Shown one piece after another: positions 16,700-25,270 of a stretch of 64,000 nt of DNA. The notes under the pieces were generated by a model, which searched no databases, was not told where the DNA came from, and saw nothing but the letters and a program-made list of their open reading frames with translations. Positions within the stretch are counted from its first letter, which is position 1, and every line of letters begins with the position of its first letter. A program made the position numbers and the translations under genes. Origin of the DNA: Bryobacteraceae bacterium (GTDB lineage: Bacteria > Acidobacteriota > Terriglobia > Bryobacterales > Bryobacteraceae); contig JAIEMJ010000013.1 of NCBI GenBank assembly GCA_019752335.1, forward strand, positions 124,001 through 188,000. The letters are read 5' to 3'.

Positions 16700-17608
16700 C
16701 TACCAGCCTTTCAAGAATGCACCAATGTAGTGAGCCGAGAGTTCAGGATATTGATGTTGCGGGCCGTGCCCCGACTGAGGCAACACGAGAATCTGCGCAC
16801 GTGGGATTCTTCCGATCAATGGGTACCAATTGGTGGCCGGTACGCTCGGGTCGTTGTCTCCGCACAATATCAGCATAGGCACCTGACTCTCCGTGAGTCG
16901 TTCTCTTCGCCGGGCTACGTCTGCCTTAAACTCCGACGCCAATTTGAAGTACGCCTGAAATTGGGCTTCCGTTGCCGGTATCCTCGGTGTGACACCGGGA
17001 CGAGCGTAGATCCGTTCGTGCGAATTCCTTGCGGCATTTCTGCTGGAATCGGACTTCGGCTCGAAGAACAGAAGCTCTTCATCCTTGAGGTCGTTAACGG
17101 GCTTAAGGGCGCTGGCCAACCAAGCCTGGTCCATTTCCGCCTGGCCGGGACCGGGCGGAGCAGTTCCAACGAGGACGCCGTGCGAAACCGATTCCGGATA
17201 CGCAAGCAAAACGGTCTGGGCGATGATCCCACCCCAAGACCAACCGAGCACGGCGTAGCGCCTGACGCCGATTCGGGTGGCAAACCCGTTCACGAAAGCA
17301 GCGACCTGGCCGATTTCCGTCGGAAATGTGCCCGTCGAGTAGCCGACGCCAGGATAGTCGACGGTGATGACTCGATGTGTAAGGGCCAAGCGGTTCAGGA
17401 ACAGCGGATCCCAGGTGTCGAGCGTCCCGCGGAAGCGCGTCAGCATGATCAGCGGGGTTCCGGAGCCGATCACACGGTACCCGATGCGGTTTCCCTCAAC
17501 TTCCACGTACTTTGTGGGTGCACCGGCCGCGGCTTTCTGGGCTGTTGGCTGACCAGAAACCCCACCGGCCAGCAGCAACAGGCACGTCATAGAAGCGATC
17601 GATTTCAT
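16700..17608 (-). CDS. exported alpha/beta hydrolase
   Basis: A 302-residue alpha/beta hydrolase with a signal peptide (KSIASMTCLLLLAGGVSG, residues 2-19). The nucleophile elbow is GWSWGG with Ser124. The acid is in LCGDNDPSVP and the His in QSGHGPQHQYPE. The protein resembles periplasmic hydrolases of the prolyl-aminopeptidase or haloalkane-dehalogenase-like type, but the oxyanion segment is altered (LTRFRGTLDTWDP in place of the usual HG), so the class is uncertain. It is 39 nt downstream of a second hydrolase gene and directly coupled to the HD gene. Confidence 0.88.
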   Translation of the reverse strand: MKSIASMTCLLLLAGGVSGQPTAQKAAAGAPTKYVEVEGNRIGYRVIGSGTPLIMLTRFRGTLDTWDPLFLNRLALTHRVITVDYPGVGYSTGTFPTEIGQVAAFVNGFATRIGVRRYAVLGWSWGGIIAQTVLLAYPESVSHGVLVGTAPPGPGQAEMDQAWLASALKPVNDLKDEELLFFEPKSDSSRNAARNSHERIYARPGVTPRIPATEAQFQAYFKLASEFKADVARRRERLTESQVPMLILCGDNDPSVPATNWYPLIGRIPRAQILVLPQSGHGPQHQYPELSAHYIGAFLKGW

Positions 17609-17647
17609 TTGTCCCTCCCCGGGTTGTGTTCCAAACAGCCTGCCAGA

Positions 17648-18511
17648 CTAGGCGTGCGTTGTACGGGCCGTACGGGCCAGCAGCCAGCCACGCAGGTCTC
17701 CCAGAACGAGATCCTTGCCGATATCGTTCAAGAGGTCGTGATAGTGCCCCTCGTAGAGCTTTAGAGTCTTGTCCGCAGAGCCGGCGTTATCGAAAAAAAA
17801 CTGACTACCCTGCGGCTTCGTGACCTTGTCCTCGCTCCCATGAAGGATCAAGACGGGGAGTTTCATGAGGGAGAATTCCTGCTTGAGCCTTTCATCGGCG
17901 CGCACCATAGCGGCAACCGTGCTCGTCGGTTGGACTTCATGCGCAACCATTGGATCGTTGTTCATGGCCCCGACGACACTCGGATCGCGCGAGAAATCCT
18001 TGATCGGCAACCTGAGGACGTGCGCATGCGGTGCGATGTGACTCAGCCCCTTGAGGACCGCCAGCGCAAAATCGGGAGCGTACACCTGGAACGCGAAGCT
18101 CTCGCAGATCAATCCGGCAATCTCAGATTGATGCTCGAGTGTGTAAATGCACGATACGACTCCACCGGCGCTGTGCCCGAGCACGAAAACCGGGAGTCCA
18201 GGTTCACGGGATTTTGCCAGTTCGACCAGGGCGGTGACATCGTTCGTGTATTCGTGGATGTCCCGAATAAAGTAACGCTCTCCATCGGATTTTCCCCGGC
18301 CGCGCAAATCGAGAGCATAAACCGCAAATCCACTAGTAGCCAGTTCCTCACCCACGGATTGGTAGTAACCACTATGTGAATTGAAGCCGTGGACAATCGC
18401 AACGACTCCGCGTGCGCTGTCCTCCGGGCGCCAGGAACGGACGAATATGTTCATTCCATCTCGACCCTTTTGGCACTCTTCCAGGTACGTAACACCGATC
18501 GTTTTCGTCAT
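17648..18511 (-). CDS. monoacylglycerol lipase/lysophospholipase-like hydrolase
   Basis: A 287-residue serine hydrolase of the Hydrolase_4 (PldB/MGL) group. Visible motifs are the oxyanion HGFNSHSGYY (residues 41-50), DLRGRGKSDG, the nucleophile elbow GHSAGG with Ser114, the acidic residue in LHGSEDKVT and the His in YEGHYHDLLND. It lacks a signal peptide and should act in the cytoplasm on lysolipids or monoacylglycerols. AAGGAG precedes the ATG at 18511. It is 125 nt downstream of the DoxX gene, so it may have its own promoter. Confidence 0.9.
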   Translation of the reverse strand: MTKTIGVTYLEECQKGRDGMNIFVRSWRPEDSARGVVAIVHGFNSHSGYYQSVGEELATSGFAVYALDLRGRGKSDGERYFIRDIHEYTNDVTALVELAKSREPGLPVFVLGHSAGGVVSCIYTLEHQSEIAGLICESFAFQVYAPDFALAVLKGLSHIAPHAHVLRLPIKDFSRDPSVVGAMNNDPMVAHEVQPTSTVAAMVRADERLKQEFSLMKLPVLILHGSEDKVTKPQGSQFFFDNAGSADKTLKLYEGHYHDLLNDIGKDLVLGDLRGWLLARTARTTHA

Positions 18512-18636
18512 AGGATCTCCTTGAGTTGGTCCGGTCTCTGTTGAATACTATGCGGCAAAAACGATTTCCAGAGCATCACCGCATTGGCGGATTTTGGCCT
18601 AACCGAGGCAGTTGCACTACAGGTACCTCTTTCGAG

Positions 18637-19098
18637 TTACCGCGAAGGTTGGGGTGCCCGCTGAGGTCCCCCAAGGTATCCATCCAGTGAATAGCGTCCC
18701 GGCCCTAGTAACAGGATCACGACAGCGGCTACCAAGTAGAACGCAGGTGCCTCCCAACTATGCCCGCTTGGATTGACGAAAACTTCGCCGCGCTGGATGA
18801 GCTTCGAAACGGCCACCAGCATGGTGCTCGCGATCAAGAGCGAGCCCATCGGGGTGACGATGCCGACGATGAGAATGACGGCCCCCAGTAGCTGGGCATA
18901 GGCCGCAGCAGCGGCCAGTGCGAACGGGACGTCGAATTCTCTCGCGAAGTTCTCCAATTCTCCTGTCTTGCCACCGCCGTGGAAGAGAAATGCGACGCCA
19001 ACAAAGCAGCGAAGTAGTAGCATTGCCATTCCGGCGCTGCCGCCGGGCGGGTCCGGATAGAATCGACGGGCGAGTCTCAAAATCTGAAGGTGGTCCAT
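18637..19098 (-). CDS. DoxX-family membrane protein
   Basis: A 153-residue protein with four hydrophobic segments: AGMAMLLLRCFVGVAFLFHG, FALAAAAAYAQLLGAVILIVG, MGSLLIASTMLVAV and FYLVAAVVILLLGPG. It ends with the family signature LGPGRYSLDGYLG. Unlike the three small DoxX-like proteins paired with NarL regulators in this window, it has the classical FHGGGK loop of true DoxX proteins. Its start overlaps the end of the porin gene by 22 nt, indicating coupled translation. DoxX members are linked to oxidative-stress complexes and small-thiol metabolism. Confidence 0.88.
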   Translation of the reverse strand: MDHLQILRLARRFYPDPPGGSAGMAMLLLRCFVGVAFLFHGGGKTGELENFAREFDVPFALAAAAAYAQLLGAVILIVGIVTPMGSLLIASTMLVAVSKLIQRGEVFVNPSGHSWEAPAFYLVAAVVILLLGPGRYSLDGYLGGPQRAPQPSR

Positions 19099-20429
19099 AA
19101 TCCAACAAAGTTCACTGGTAAGTTCAGGCCCGAGGACTTCAGGAACGGGCCTGGGAAAAAGCGCAGATAGTGCGCCTCCAGGGAGAACTGGCGCGTGGGC
19201 TGCCAGGCTACTGCGATGTTGATGTTCGATCCGATATACCGCCCGTGCTTACCGGCACCTGCCGCAATCAGATTGCCAGGCATGTCGTAGATGCCGTCGC
19301 CGAGAGACTGCCTCCAGAAGAAATCCGCATCCGGGGTGATGCTGACTTTGTCGGAGAGTCTGAAAGTCACCGATGGATGCAGGTCAGCTATGTTGTACGG
19401 GCCGAGCAGATCGGCTTGATTGAAGTACGCCCCTTTCGGAAAGAGGGCGTTGAAGGTGCCGAGCGTTCGATCCGATGGATTGCGATCGCCGCTGGCAATA
19501 TCGGCCTTCAGCCCGATGCGAAGGAAGTCGTGGGTGTAGCCGGTATTGGATGCGACGGTCCAGGCGCGGATGGCGGCTGGTCCGAAGGAGCCGCCTTGCC
19601 AAACGGTTTCGTAATCGAAGTCCCAGGCGGCCTTTTTCCCGAAATACCGAGCCCCGAAGGAGTGTCGCTGTTCGCGTGCGCGCCCTTGTTCAAACTGCCG
19701 GACACGGCGATCCAGCCCCAGATAGTAGAGGTCGAGCTTGGTGTGGCGTCCTGGACCTGTCGCGTAAACGCCCCACAGTGACTGGGTATGATCGGGGGCG
19801 TCGTCAAAGACCCCACGCTTCGTTTCAACAGGGCGAAGCACGAGAAGGTCGACGGACCACTTGGAACCCCGCAGTGTTGCCCGAGCGCCGTCGAAACCAA
19901 GCCTTATGTTCGGACCTTCACGGATGCCGACCAACCGCGATGAACCCAGGCTGACCTCTTGGCGACCGGCACGAATTGCAAACGCACTGGTTTGGTTTCG
20001 CCACATCTCCACCTCAAAGAAGCCCTGATGCACGTCGAGCTTATCCTTATCCAGCGGTCTCGGGCCATCGCTGCGTCCGTTCTCGATCCCACTCTTAAGC
20101 TGCCCGAAGAAGCGAATGCGCCGGCCAAAGTGGAAATCCGTGTGGACCATGTAGCGCTGCAGCAGGTATCCACTGTCATCCGGCGGTTCGAGCCCCCAGG
20201 ATGGATTTTTGAAGTACTCGTATCGGGTGCGTACATCGCCGCCCACCGTCGCGAACCAGCCATCTCGAGAGCGGAGTGGAATAAATTTCAGGGGATCAAG
20301 AAGCCGGGGCCGGATCGATTCTTGACGCGTCCGTTGCCACGACTCCTCGTAGCGAATCATGTGAATTTCCTGGGGTGTCGCGGAACACCCCGAGGCCAGG
20401 ATCATCCAGGCGAGAAGCTTGCTTCGCAT
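19077..20429 (-). CDS. alginate-export-type outer-membrane porin
   Basis: A 450-residue barrel protein of the alginate_exp family, which also includes general porins unrelated to alginate. The start at 20429 is fixed by a perfect AGGAGG 5 nt upstream; it gives MRSKLLAWMILASGC, a lipoprotein-like or Sec signal. Family blocks include GGDVRTRYEYFKNP, LLQRYMVHTDFHFGRRIRFFGQLKSG and GRQEVSLGSSRLVGIREGPNIRLGFDG, and the C-terminus ends in aromatic F. No alginate genes are nearby. Context with an amidohydrolase and hydrolases suggests uptake or efflux of small molecules processed by this cluster. It follows the amidohydrolase gene by 8 nt. Confidence 0.87.
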   Translation of the reverse strand: MRSKLLAWMILASGCSATPQEIHMIRYEESWQRTRQESIRPRLLDPLKFIPLRSRDGWFATVGGDVRTRYEYFKNPSWGLEPPDDSGYLLQRYMVHTDFHFGRRIRFFGQLKSGIENGRSDGPRPLDKDKLDVHQGFFEVEMWRNQTSAFAIRAGRQEVSLGSSRLVGIREGPNIRLGFDGARATLRGSKWSVDLLVLRPVETKRGVFDDAPDHTQSLWGVYATGPGRHTKLDLYYLGLDRRVRQFEQGRAREQRHSFGARYFGKKAAWDFDYETVWQGGSFGPAAIRAWTVASNTGYTHDFLRIGLKADIASGDRNPSDRTLGTFNALFPKGAYFNQADLLGPYNIADLHPSVTFRLSDKVSITPDADFFWRQSLGDGIYDMPGNLIAAGAGKHGRYIGSNINIAVAWQPTRQFSLEAHYLRFFPGPFLKSSGLNLPVNFVGLWTTFRF

Positions 20430-20437
20430 AAAACCTC

Positions 20438-22264
20438 CTAGAATGCGAAGCAATCGCACCCACCCTGACCGGGCCAGAGCTCGAATCGTCCGGAATCTTG
20501 GCTCGCACAATGTGAGTGCCCGGCGCGCCGCACCGCCGGTTGAGCCTGTGCCATCTTGTGGTAGCCGCCGTGGTAGCGAACGGGCGACCAGTCGGCACTG
20601 ACGGGAGGAATTGGAGGATCGATGCCGGCAAATTCCTCAGCCGCGTACACAACCCTCCCGCCCACGATGGTCAGAACGGCCTCCAGATGCTTCACTGAGT
20701 CATCGGGAACAGAGAAGTAGTCGGCGGAGAGCGCGGTCAGGTCGGCCAACTGTCCCGGTGCAATCGTTCCCTTAAGGCCTTGCTCAGAACTGAACCAACT
20801 GGAGCCTTGGGTAAAGAGCCGCAACGCCTCTTCTCTGGAGAGAAGATTAGACTCATTATAGAGGGCCGTTCCACCCACAGTGCGTCCAGTAGTCAGCCAG
20901 GAAAGCGCTACCCACGGGTTGTAGCTCGCGACCCGCGTAGCGTCTGTTCCCGCTCCCACAGGCACACCCATCTGCAGCATCCTTTTGAACGGAGGAGTTC
21001 GGCGGGCCGCTTTCGCCCCGTAGCGGTCGATAAAGTACTCGCCTTGAAACGCCATGCGATGCTGCACCGCGATCCCCCCGCCCAGAGCACCTACGCGTTC
21101 AATGTTGCGGTCATCGATCGTTTCGGCGTGATCGAAGAACCAGTGCATGCCTTCGAACGGGATCTCGCGGTTCACTTTTTCAAAAACGTTCAGCATGCGG
21201 GTGATGGACTCGTTGTAGGTCGCATGCAAGCGGAAGGGCCATCGATGGGCGGCGAGGACCCGGATGACTTGTTCGAGTTCACTCTCCATCGCGGGGGCAA
21301 GATCCGGGCGAGGTTCAAGAAAGTCTTCGAAATCCGCGGCAGAGAACACGAGCATCTCGCCGGCGCCGTTCATCCGCAGGTAATCGCTACCTGCGCCAGG
21401 CTTAGTCATCGCCACCCATTTGGCAAAGTCGTCGCGCTCCTGCTTTGGGCGTTGAGTGAACAGGTTGTACGCCAGACGAACCGTGATGTTTCCCTCGCGT
21501 TCGAGTTGTTCGATTACCCCGTAGTCATCGGGATAGTTCTGAAATCCTCCGCCGGCGTCAATGGCGGAAGTCAGACCCAGGCGATTCATTTCGCGCATGA
21601 AGTGGCGCGTGGAATTGAGTGCGTCCTCGGGATTGAGCTTGGGGGCTTTCGCAAGCGTCGAATAGAGAATGTTGGCGTTGGGCCGGGCTATCAGGAGCCC
21701 CGTCGGATTACCGCGCGAATCGCGCTGGATCTCGCCGCCCGGAGGATTCGGCGTGTCCTTTGTATAGCCGCTGGCGCGAAGAGCGGCGGCGTTCAGCCAC
21801 GCGCGATCATAGAGATGCAGGATGAAGCACGGAGTCTCACCGGTTGCTTCATTGATCTCGTTGAGAGTTGGCATCCGCTTCTCGGCGAATTGCTGCTCGG
21901 TCCACCCGCCGACGATGCGAACCCACTGCGGCGGAGGCGTGCGAAGGGCCTGTTCCCGCAGCATCTGCAATGCGTCGGACAGGGAGGGCACGCCGTCCCA
22001 CCGCAGTTCCATGTTGAAGTTCAGTCCGCCGCGGATGAGATGCAGGTGACTGTCATTCAGGCCTGGAATCACTCGCCTGCCCTTGAGGTCGATCAACTTT
22101 GTGGCCGGTCCGCGAAGGTCTTGGAGGTCGCTCTCGTGGCTCAAGGCCTGAAAGCGACCATCCTTGATGGCAACGGTTCGCACTTCGGGTTCTACGCGGT
22201 TCAATGTTGTGATCCTGCCGTTGTATAGAATCAGATCTGCCGCTCTCGCGTCCATAGTATTCAC
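20438..22264 (-). CDS. YtcJ-like amidohydrolase (amidohydrolase family 3)
   Basis: A 608-residue metal-dependent hydrolase of the amidohydrolase-3 group (YtcJ/NfdA-like). Visible are the early metal-site motif GLNDSHLHLIRGG, the barrel region with WFFDHAETI, the late Asp region GAGTDATRVASYNPW and the C-terminal strand EGLKGTIAPGQLADL-type sequence. Enzymes of this group hydrolyse N-formyl, N-acyl or cyclic amides. The last 30-40 residues after the conserved end (rich in Gly, Cys and Arg) look non-homologous and may be a frame extension. No signal peptide is evident. It is the middle gene of the minus-strand detoxification cluster. Confidence 0.9.
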   Translation of the reverse strand: MNTMDARAADLILYNGRITTLNRVEPEVRTVAIKDGRFQALSHESDLQDLRGPATKLIDLKGRRVIPGLNDSHLHLIRGGLNFNMELRWDGVPSLSDALQMLREQALRTPPPQWVRIVGGWTEQQFAEKRMPTLNEINEATGETPCFILHLYDRAWLNAAALRASGYTKDTPNPPGGEIQRDSRGNPTGLLIARPNANILYSTLAKAPKLNPEDALNSTRHFMREMNRLGLTSAIDAGGGFQNYPDDYGVIEQLEREGNITVRLAYNLFTQRPKQERDDFAKWVAMTKPGAGSDYLRMNGAGEMLVFSAADFEDFLEPRPDLAPAMESELEQVIRVLAAHRWPFRLHATYNESITRMLNVFEKVNREIPFEGMHWFFDHAETIDDRNIERVGALGGGIAVQHRMAFQGEYFIDRYGAKAARRTPPFKRMLQMGVPVGAGTDATRVASYNPWVALSWLTTGRTVGGTALYNESNLLSREEALRLFTQGSSWFSSEQGLKGTIAPGQLADLTALSADYFSVPDDSVKHLEAVLTIVGGRVVYAAEEFAGIDPPIPPVSADWSPVRYHGGYHKMAQAQPAVRRAGHSHCASQDSGRFELWPGQGGCDCFAF

Positions 22265-22473
22265 CTCAGACTTAGATTGATGGCCGACTGCGGCCGGTAA
22301 AATTCGGGAAAGATCGTCTGTTTCTCAAGGGAGCCCAGACGTAGCTCATACGCGCCGCTCCGGCAGTTCGATTGGTTCGGTAAGTGATCGGAGACCGCAA
22401 GTGATGGATGCAGTCCAGCCAAGAGATCCGGGCGTCTCTCTCGGGTTGGACTCCGACGTTCGCAGCATAAGAC

Positions 22474-23034
22474 TCACCGATGTTGAGGAAAGAGCCACCT
22501 CTCAAAGAGGCGGGACAATGCAGGCATGACAATCCATGTCAGCGTCACCACAATCAAGGTGGCGACGACGAGGCCGCGTTCCCAACCTGATTGACCGGGC
22601 AGGATTGCCGCGACGAGCTTTGGATACCACATGCTCAACGGGTAAACTCCCAGCAGGGTCAGGAACGCCATCTTGACCTTCGGAGGGCGGCCCGGGGGCT
22701 GATGAGGCAGATCGAACCAAAACGCCAAGCCGCCCATTTCCTGGACTTCCGGGCATGCCGCGGAAACGGCCCCGAGGCGCTGCATCCACTCCCGATATTC
22801 TGGCGATGCCGTGAAGCGCTGTCTGTCCTCGGGGCTGGCAAAGCGATCGAGTACGGTGTACTCGCGCGAATCGGAGGATCCGCGAAGAACGTTGATTCCC
22901 AAGTGACCCGATTGGCGCAGGACGAATCCGATGAACTCCTGCATTAGTTCTTCGAACTTCGCCTCGTGGCCAGGTTTAATGCGGCGACGGGCGATTGCCG
23001 TAACAGGCTGGGGGGGAGTCGCTGTGGAATTCAT
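22474..23034 (-). CDS. antibiotic-biosynthesis-monooxygenase domain with C-terminal membrane anchor
   Basis: A 186-residue protein. Residues 10-100 form an ABM dimeric alpha/beta barrel (ITAIARRRIKPGHE-type start, then LRGSSDSREYTVLDRFAS). Residues 120-180 hold two hydrophobic helices (KMAFLTLLGVYPLSMWYPKLV and GLVVATLIVVTLTWIVMPAL). This ABM-plus-two-TM form (COG3224-like) is known but uncharacterised. ABM proteins act on quinones, haem or aromatic substrates without a cofactor. Placement beside a YcaC-like hydrolase and an azoreductase-like stress set suggests quinone handling at the membrane. The 209 nt between it and the amidohydrolase gene hold nothing I can identify. Confidence 0.85.
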   Translation of the reverse strand: MNSTATPPQPVTAIARRRIKPGHEAKFEELMQEFIGFVLRQSGHLGINVLRGSSDSREYTVLDRFASPEDRQRFTASPEYREWMQRLGAVSAACPEVQEMGGLAFWFDLPHQPPGRPPKVKMAFLTLLGVYPLSMWYPKLVAAILPGQSGWERGLVVATLIVVTLTWIVMPALSRLFERWLFPQHR

Positions 23035-23055
23035 GCGTAGATCCTCCGTCGGCGG

Positions 23056-23763
23056 TTACTTGTGAGCCGCAACCTCGAGCGGCGGCTGATACTCGGGGAA
23101 CTTTGTCTCGGGTGCTCCATGGACCATCGTGTAGGCGTACTCAACGCCGCTGCCGTAGGCTCCGCAGTGGTTCCTGACGATGTCCATAACAGCGTCGTAG
23201 GTGCCCTTGGCGGCCCAATCGCGCTGCCATTCGAGCATCACTGAAAGTGCAGTCACCGGTTTCGCGCCGGCCTGAACCACACGCTTCATGGCGTTGTCAT
23301 GCGAAAGCTGGTTGACGTCACCGCAGCAATCCTCCACCACATAGACTTCGTACCCGTCGTGGATCGCCTGAATGGTTGGCAGCGCGACGCACGTTTCGGT
23401 CCAGAGGCCCGAGAGCACAATCTTCTTCCGGCCCGTCTTTTGGACGGCGGCCAGGAAGTTCTTGTCATCCCAACAGTTCATCGTGGTCCGTTCGATCGGT
23501 ACTTGTCCGGGGAATACGGCCTGAATCTGGGGCCACATGTTGCCGCTGAAGCCTTTGGTCTCGACGGTGCTAAGCACGGTCGGCACCTCGAATACTCGAG
23601 CGGCTTTCGCGAGGATCAGATTGTTGTTGATGATCGATTGACGATCGAAGTTGGAGACTCCGAAGAGCATTTGCGGCTGCAGATCGATGATCGTAAGCAC
23701 GCAGTTATCGGGAGTGAGGAGGCCTTTCTCACTAAGCTTCGGGCGGCCGTTGTTCTGGGACAT
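23056..23763 (-). CDS. YcaC-like isochorismatase-family hydrolase
   Basis: A 235-residue cysteine hydrolase. The start at 23763 (MSQNNGRPKL) is preferred because AAAGGA lies about 10 nt upstream and homology starts there; the frame is open further upstream but that part lies antisense-like over the membrane gene. Motifs: the catalytic Asp27 in LTIIDLQPQML and Cys125 in WTETCVALPTIQA. The fold is most like YcaC, an octameric hydrolase of unknown substrate. It lies 21 nt before the ABM gene and 26 nt after the membrane-protein gene, in one transcript. Confidence 0.9.
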   Translation of the reverse strand: MSQNNGRPKLSEKGLLTPDNCVLTIIDLQPQMLFGVSNFDRQSIINNNLILAKAARVFEVPTVLSTVETKGFSGNMWPQIQAVFPGQVPIERTTMNCWDDKNFLAAVQKTGRKKIVLSGLWTETCVALPTIQAIHDGYEVYVVEDCCGDVNQLSHDNAMKRVVQAGAKPVTALSVMLEWQRDWAAKGTYDAVMDIVRNHCGAYGSGVEYAYTMVHGAPETKFPEYQPPLEVAAHK

Positions 23764-23789
23764 GGGATTTGATTTCCTTTCTTGGATAC

Positions 23790-24296
23790 TTAAGCTTTCG
23801 CCGGGTGAACCGGCAATCGACGGACTCGGAACTCGACGAGGATTGTGAGGACAACAGTTAGCGCCAGCAGGGCGACCTGAGCAGCCACGAACGGAGCCTC
23901 CGATTGGGTGGGCGCGATGGCTGTCAAGGCTGGAATCTTCAGGAATGCCTGCACAACACCGACGAAAGAGTTCAGGTAGAGAGCGAACACCGAGCAGATG
24001 ACGAACGTTCTCTGCCATCGGCCCTGGAGCCGATACTTGTAGCGGGCGGCGAGCGCCACTGGCAAAACGATGAGCGAAACCACCCCAAAGATGTGCCCGG
24101 GAAGGATACCGGAGAACGGAAAGCCGAATCCCGTGACACTGGTGAGGATGGTAGACGTGAGAAATATCCTGGTCCAGGTTTCCATGGTTCTGCCACCGAT
24201 CCAGCCGACGGTGGCCACAAATCCCGCGGCGATCCCGATCAGGCTGAGGAGCACGTGGACCTGCGTAAAAGTTGCGAGACTCATACCGAGCATCAT
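23790..24296 (-). CDS. four-helix membrane protein of unknown function
   Basis: A 168-residue protein with about five hydrophobic segments ([71 protein letters not shown] and [16 protein letters not shown]). I do not recognise a named family with certainty; similar proteins are annotated only as hypothetical membrane proteins near YcaC-like hydrolases. A conserved-looking patch is [15 protein letters not shown] between helices. Its ATG overlaps the stop of the upstream hydrolase gene by 4 nt, so the two are translationally coupled. Confidence 0.8.
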   Translation of the reverse strand: MMLGMSLATFTQVHVLLSLIGIAAGFVATVGWIGGRTMETWTRIFLTSTILTSVTGFGFPFSGILPGHIFGVVSLIVLPVALAARYKYRLQGRWQRTFVICSVFALYLNSFVGVVQAFLKIPALTAIAPTQSEAPFVAAQVALLALTVVLTILVEFRVRRLPVHPAKA

Positions 24297-25150
24297 GCGG
24301 CGAACTCCTTTCTGAACTGCTCTGCGTCGGCCATGGCAAACGCCAGTAGGTCTGCGTTCAATTGATCTTTGTGGGTGTCGGTGATTCCGTGCGGAGCGCC
24401 CGGATACACCTTGAGCACCGACCCTTGAATGAGCTTCGATGAGGCCAATCCGGCGGCGGCGAATGGAACGATCTGATCGTCGTCGCCGTGAATGACAAGA
24501 GTCGGCACGTCGAACTTCTTGAGATCCTCGGTGAAATCGGTCTCTGAGAATGCCTTGATACAGTCGAGCGTGTTCTTGTTGCCGCCCATCATGCCCTGCA
24601 GACAGAACCAGTCGATTATGCCTTCGGAGGGCTTGGCACCTGGCCGGTTGTAGCCGAAGAACGGGCCACTGGCGATGTCCCTGTAAAGTTGCGCGCGGTC
24701 GGCGATGTGCGCGGCGCGCATCCCGTCAAAGATATCGATGAGGAGGCCTCCGGGATTCTCGGGTGTCCTGGCCATCAATGGGGGCACCGCAGAGATCAGC
24801 GCGGCCTTGGCGACGCGTTTGGTGCCGTGCCGGCAGATGTACCGGGCGACCTCCCCGCCACCCGTTGAGAAGCCGATCAGAATTACGTTCTTCAGATCCA
24901 GGTGCTCCATCAACGCTGCCAGGTCGTCGGCGTAGGTGTTCATTTCGTTGCCGTCCCAGGGCTGGCTGGACCGGCCGTGGCCGCGCCGGTCGTGGGCAAT
25001 ACACCGGAACCCCTGGCCGGCCAGAAACAGCATCTGGCTTTCCCAACTGTCGGCCGTCAGAGGCCACCCATGGCTAAAGACAATGGGCTGCCCGGCGCCC
25101 CAGTCTTTGTAGTAAATCTGCGTTCCGTCATTCGTTGTCATCGTGCTCAT
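24293..25150 (-). CDS. alpha/beta hydrolase, non-heme haloperoxidase-like (paralogue of 7067)
   Basis: A 285-residue hydrolase closely similar to the one at 7067. The block [20 protein letters not shown] matches it nearly residue for residue. Ser95 lies in GFSTGG, the Asp in [10 protein letters not shown] and the His in APHGITDTH. The nucleophile elbow GFSTGG differs from GHSTGG in the paralogue. It heads the minus-strand group hydrolase, membrane protein, YcaC-like hydrolase, ABM protein. A short palindrome at 25179 lies 29 nt upstream of its start. Confidence 0.92.
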   Translation of the reverse strand: MSTMTTNDGTQIYYKDWGAGQPIVFSHGWPLTADSWESQMLFLAGQGFRCIAHDRRGHGRSSQPWDGNEMNTYADDLAALMEHLDLKNVILIGFSTGGGEVARYICRHGTKRVAKAALISAVPPLMARTPENPGGLLIDIFDGMRAAHIADRAQLYRDIASGPFFGYNRPGAKPSEGIIDWFCLQGMMGGNKNTLDCIKAFSETDFTEDLKKFDVPTLVIHGDDDQIVPFAAAGLASSKLIQGSVLKVYPGAPHGITDTHKDQLNADLLAFAMADAEQFRKEFAA

Positions 25151-25178
25151 TTTCTTTCTCCGTCTGTGTCTTGAATAT

Positions 25179-25207
25179 GCGGGATGCGAACCTCGAATAC
25201 ATCCCGC
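25179..25207. promoter_or_regulatory. palindrome upstream of the hydrolase gene (operator or terminator)
   Basis: GCGGGATG (25179-25186) and CATCCCGC (25200-25207) are perfect 8-nt inverted repeats with a 13-nt spacer, between the stop of the kinase-like gene and the start of the hydrolase gene on the same strand. There is no U-run, so an operator is somewhat more likely than a terminator. Confidence 0.4.
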
Positions 25208-25270
25208 GATCTGCGCATTTTGTGAATCCCCAACTGTGCGCCCGGAACATTCCCGAAAAGAGGTATCCGG

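Noticed and set aside
18512-18636. A possible sigma-54 promoter before the lysophospholipase gene
   Set aside because: The GG and GC elements are 11 nt apart instead of 10, and this spacing is strict for sigma-54.
20780-22228. A long open frame on the plus strand opposite the amidohydrolase gene
   Set aside because: It is antisense to a strongly conserved gene and its translation has no family-like motifs; long opposite frames are common in GC-rich coding DNA.
22272-22532. A small minus-strand frame between the amidohydrolase and ABM genes
   Set aside because: It overlaps the ABM gene end, has no recognisable family and no good start; the word LRGGSF recalls formylglycine-generating enzymes but the rest does not.
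23764-24339. In-frame extension upstream of the YcaC-like hydrolase start
   Set aside because: The extension overlaps the clearly coding membrane-protein gene in another frame and has no hydrophobic or conserved pattern; a ribosome site marks the start at 23763.
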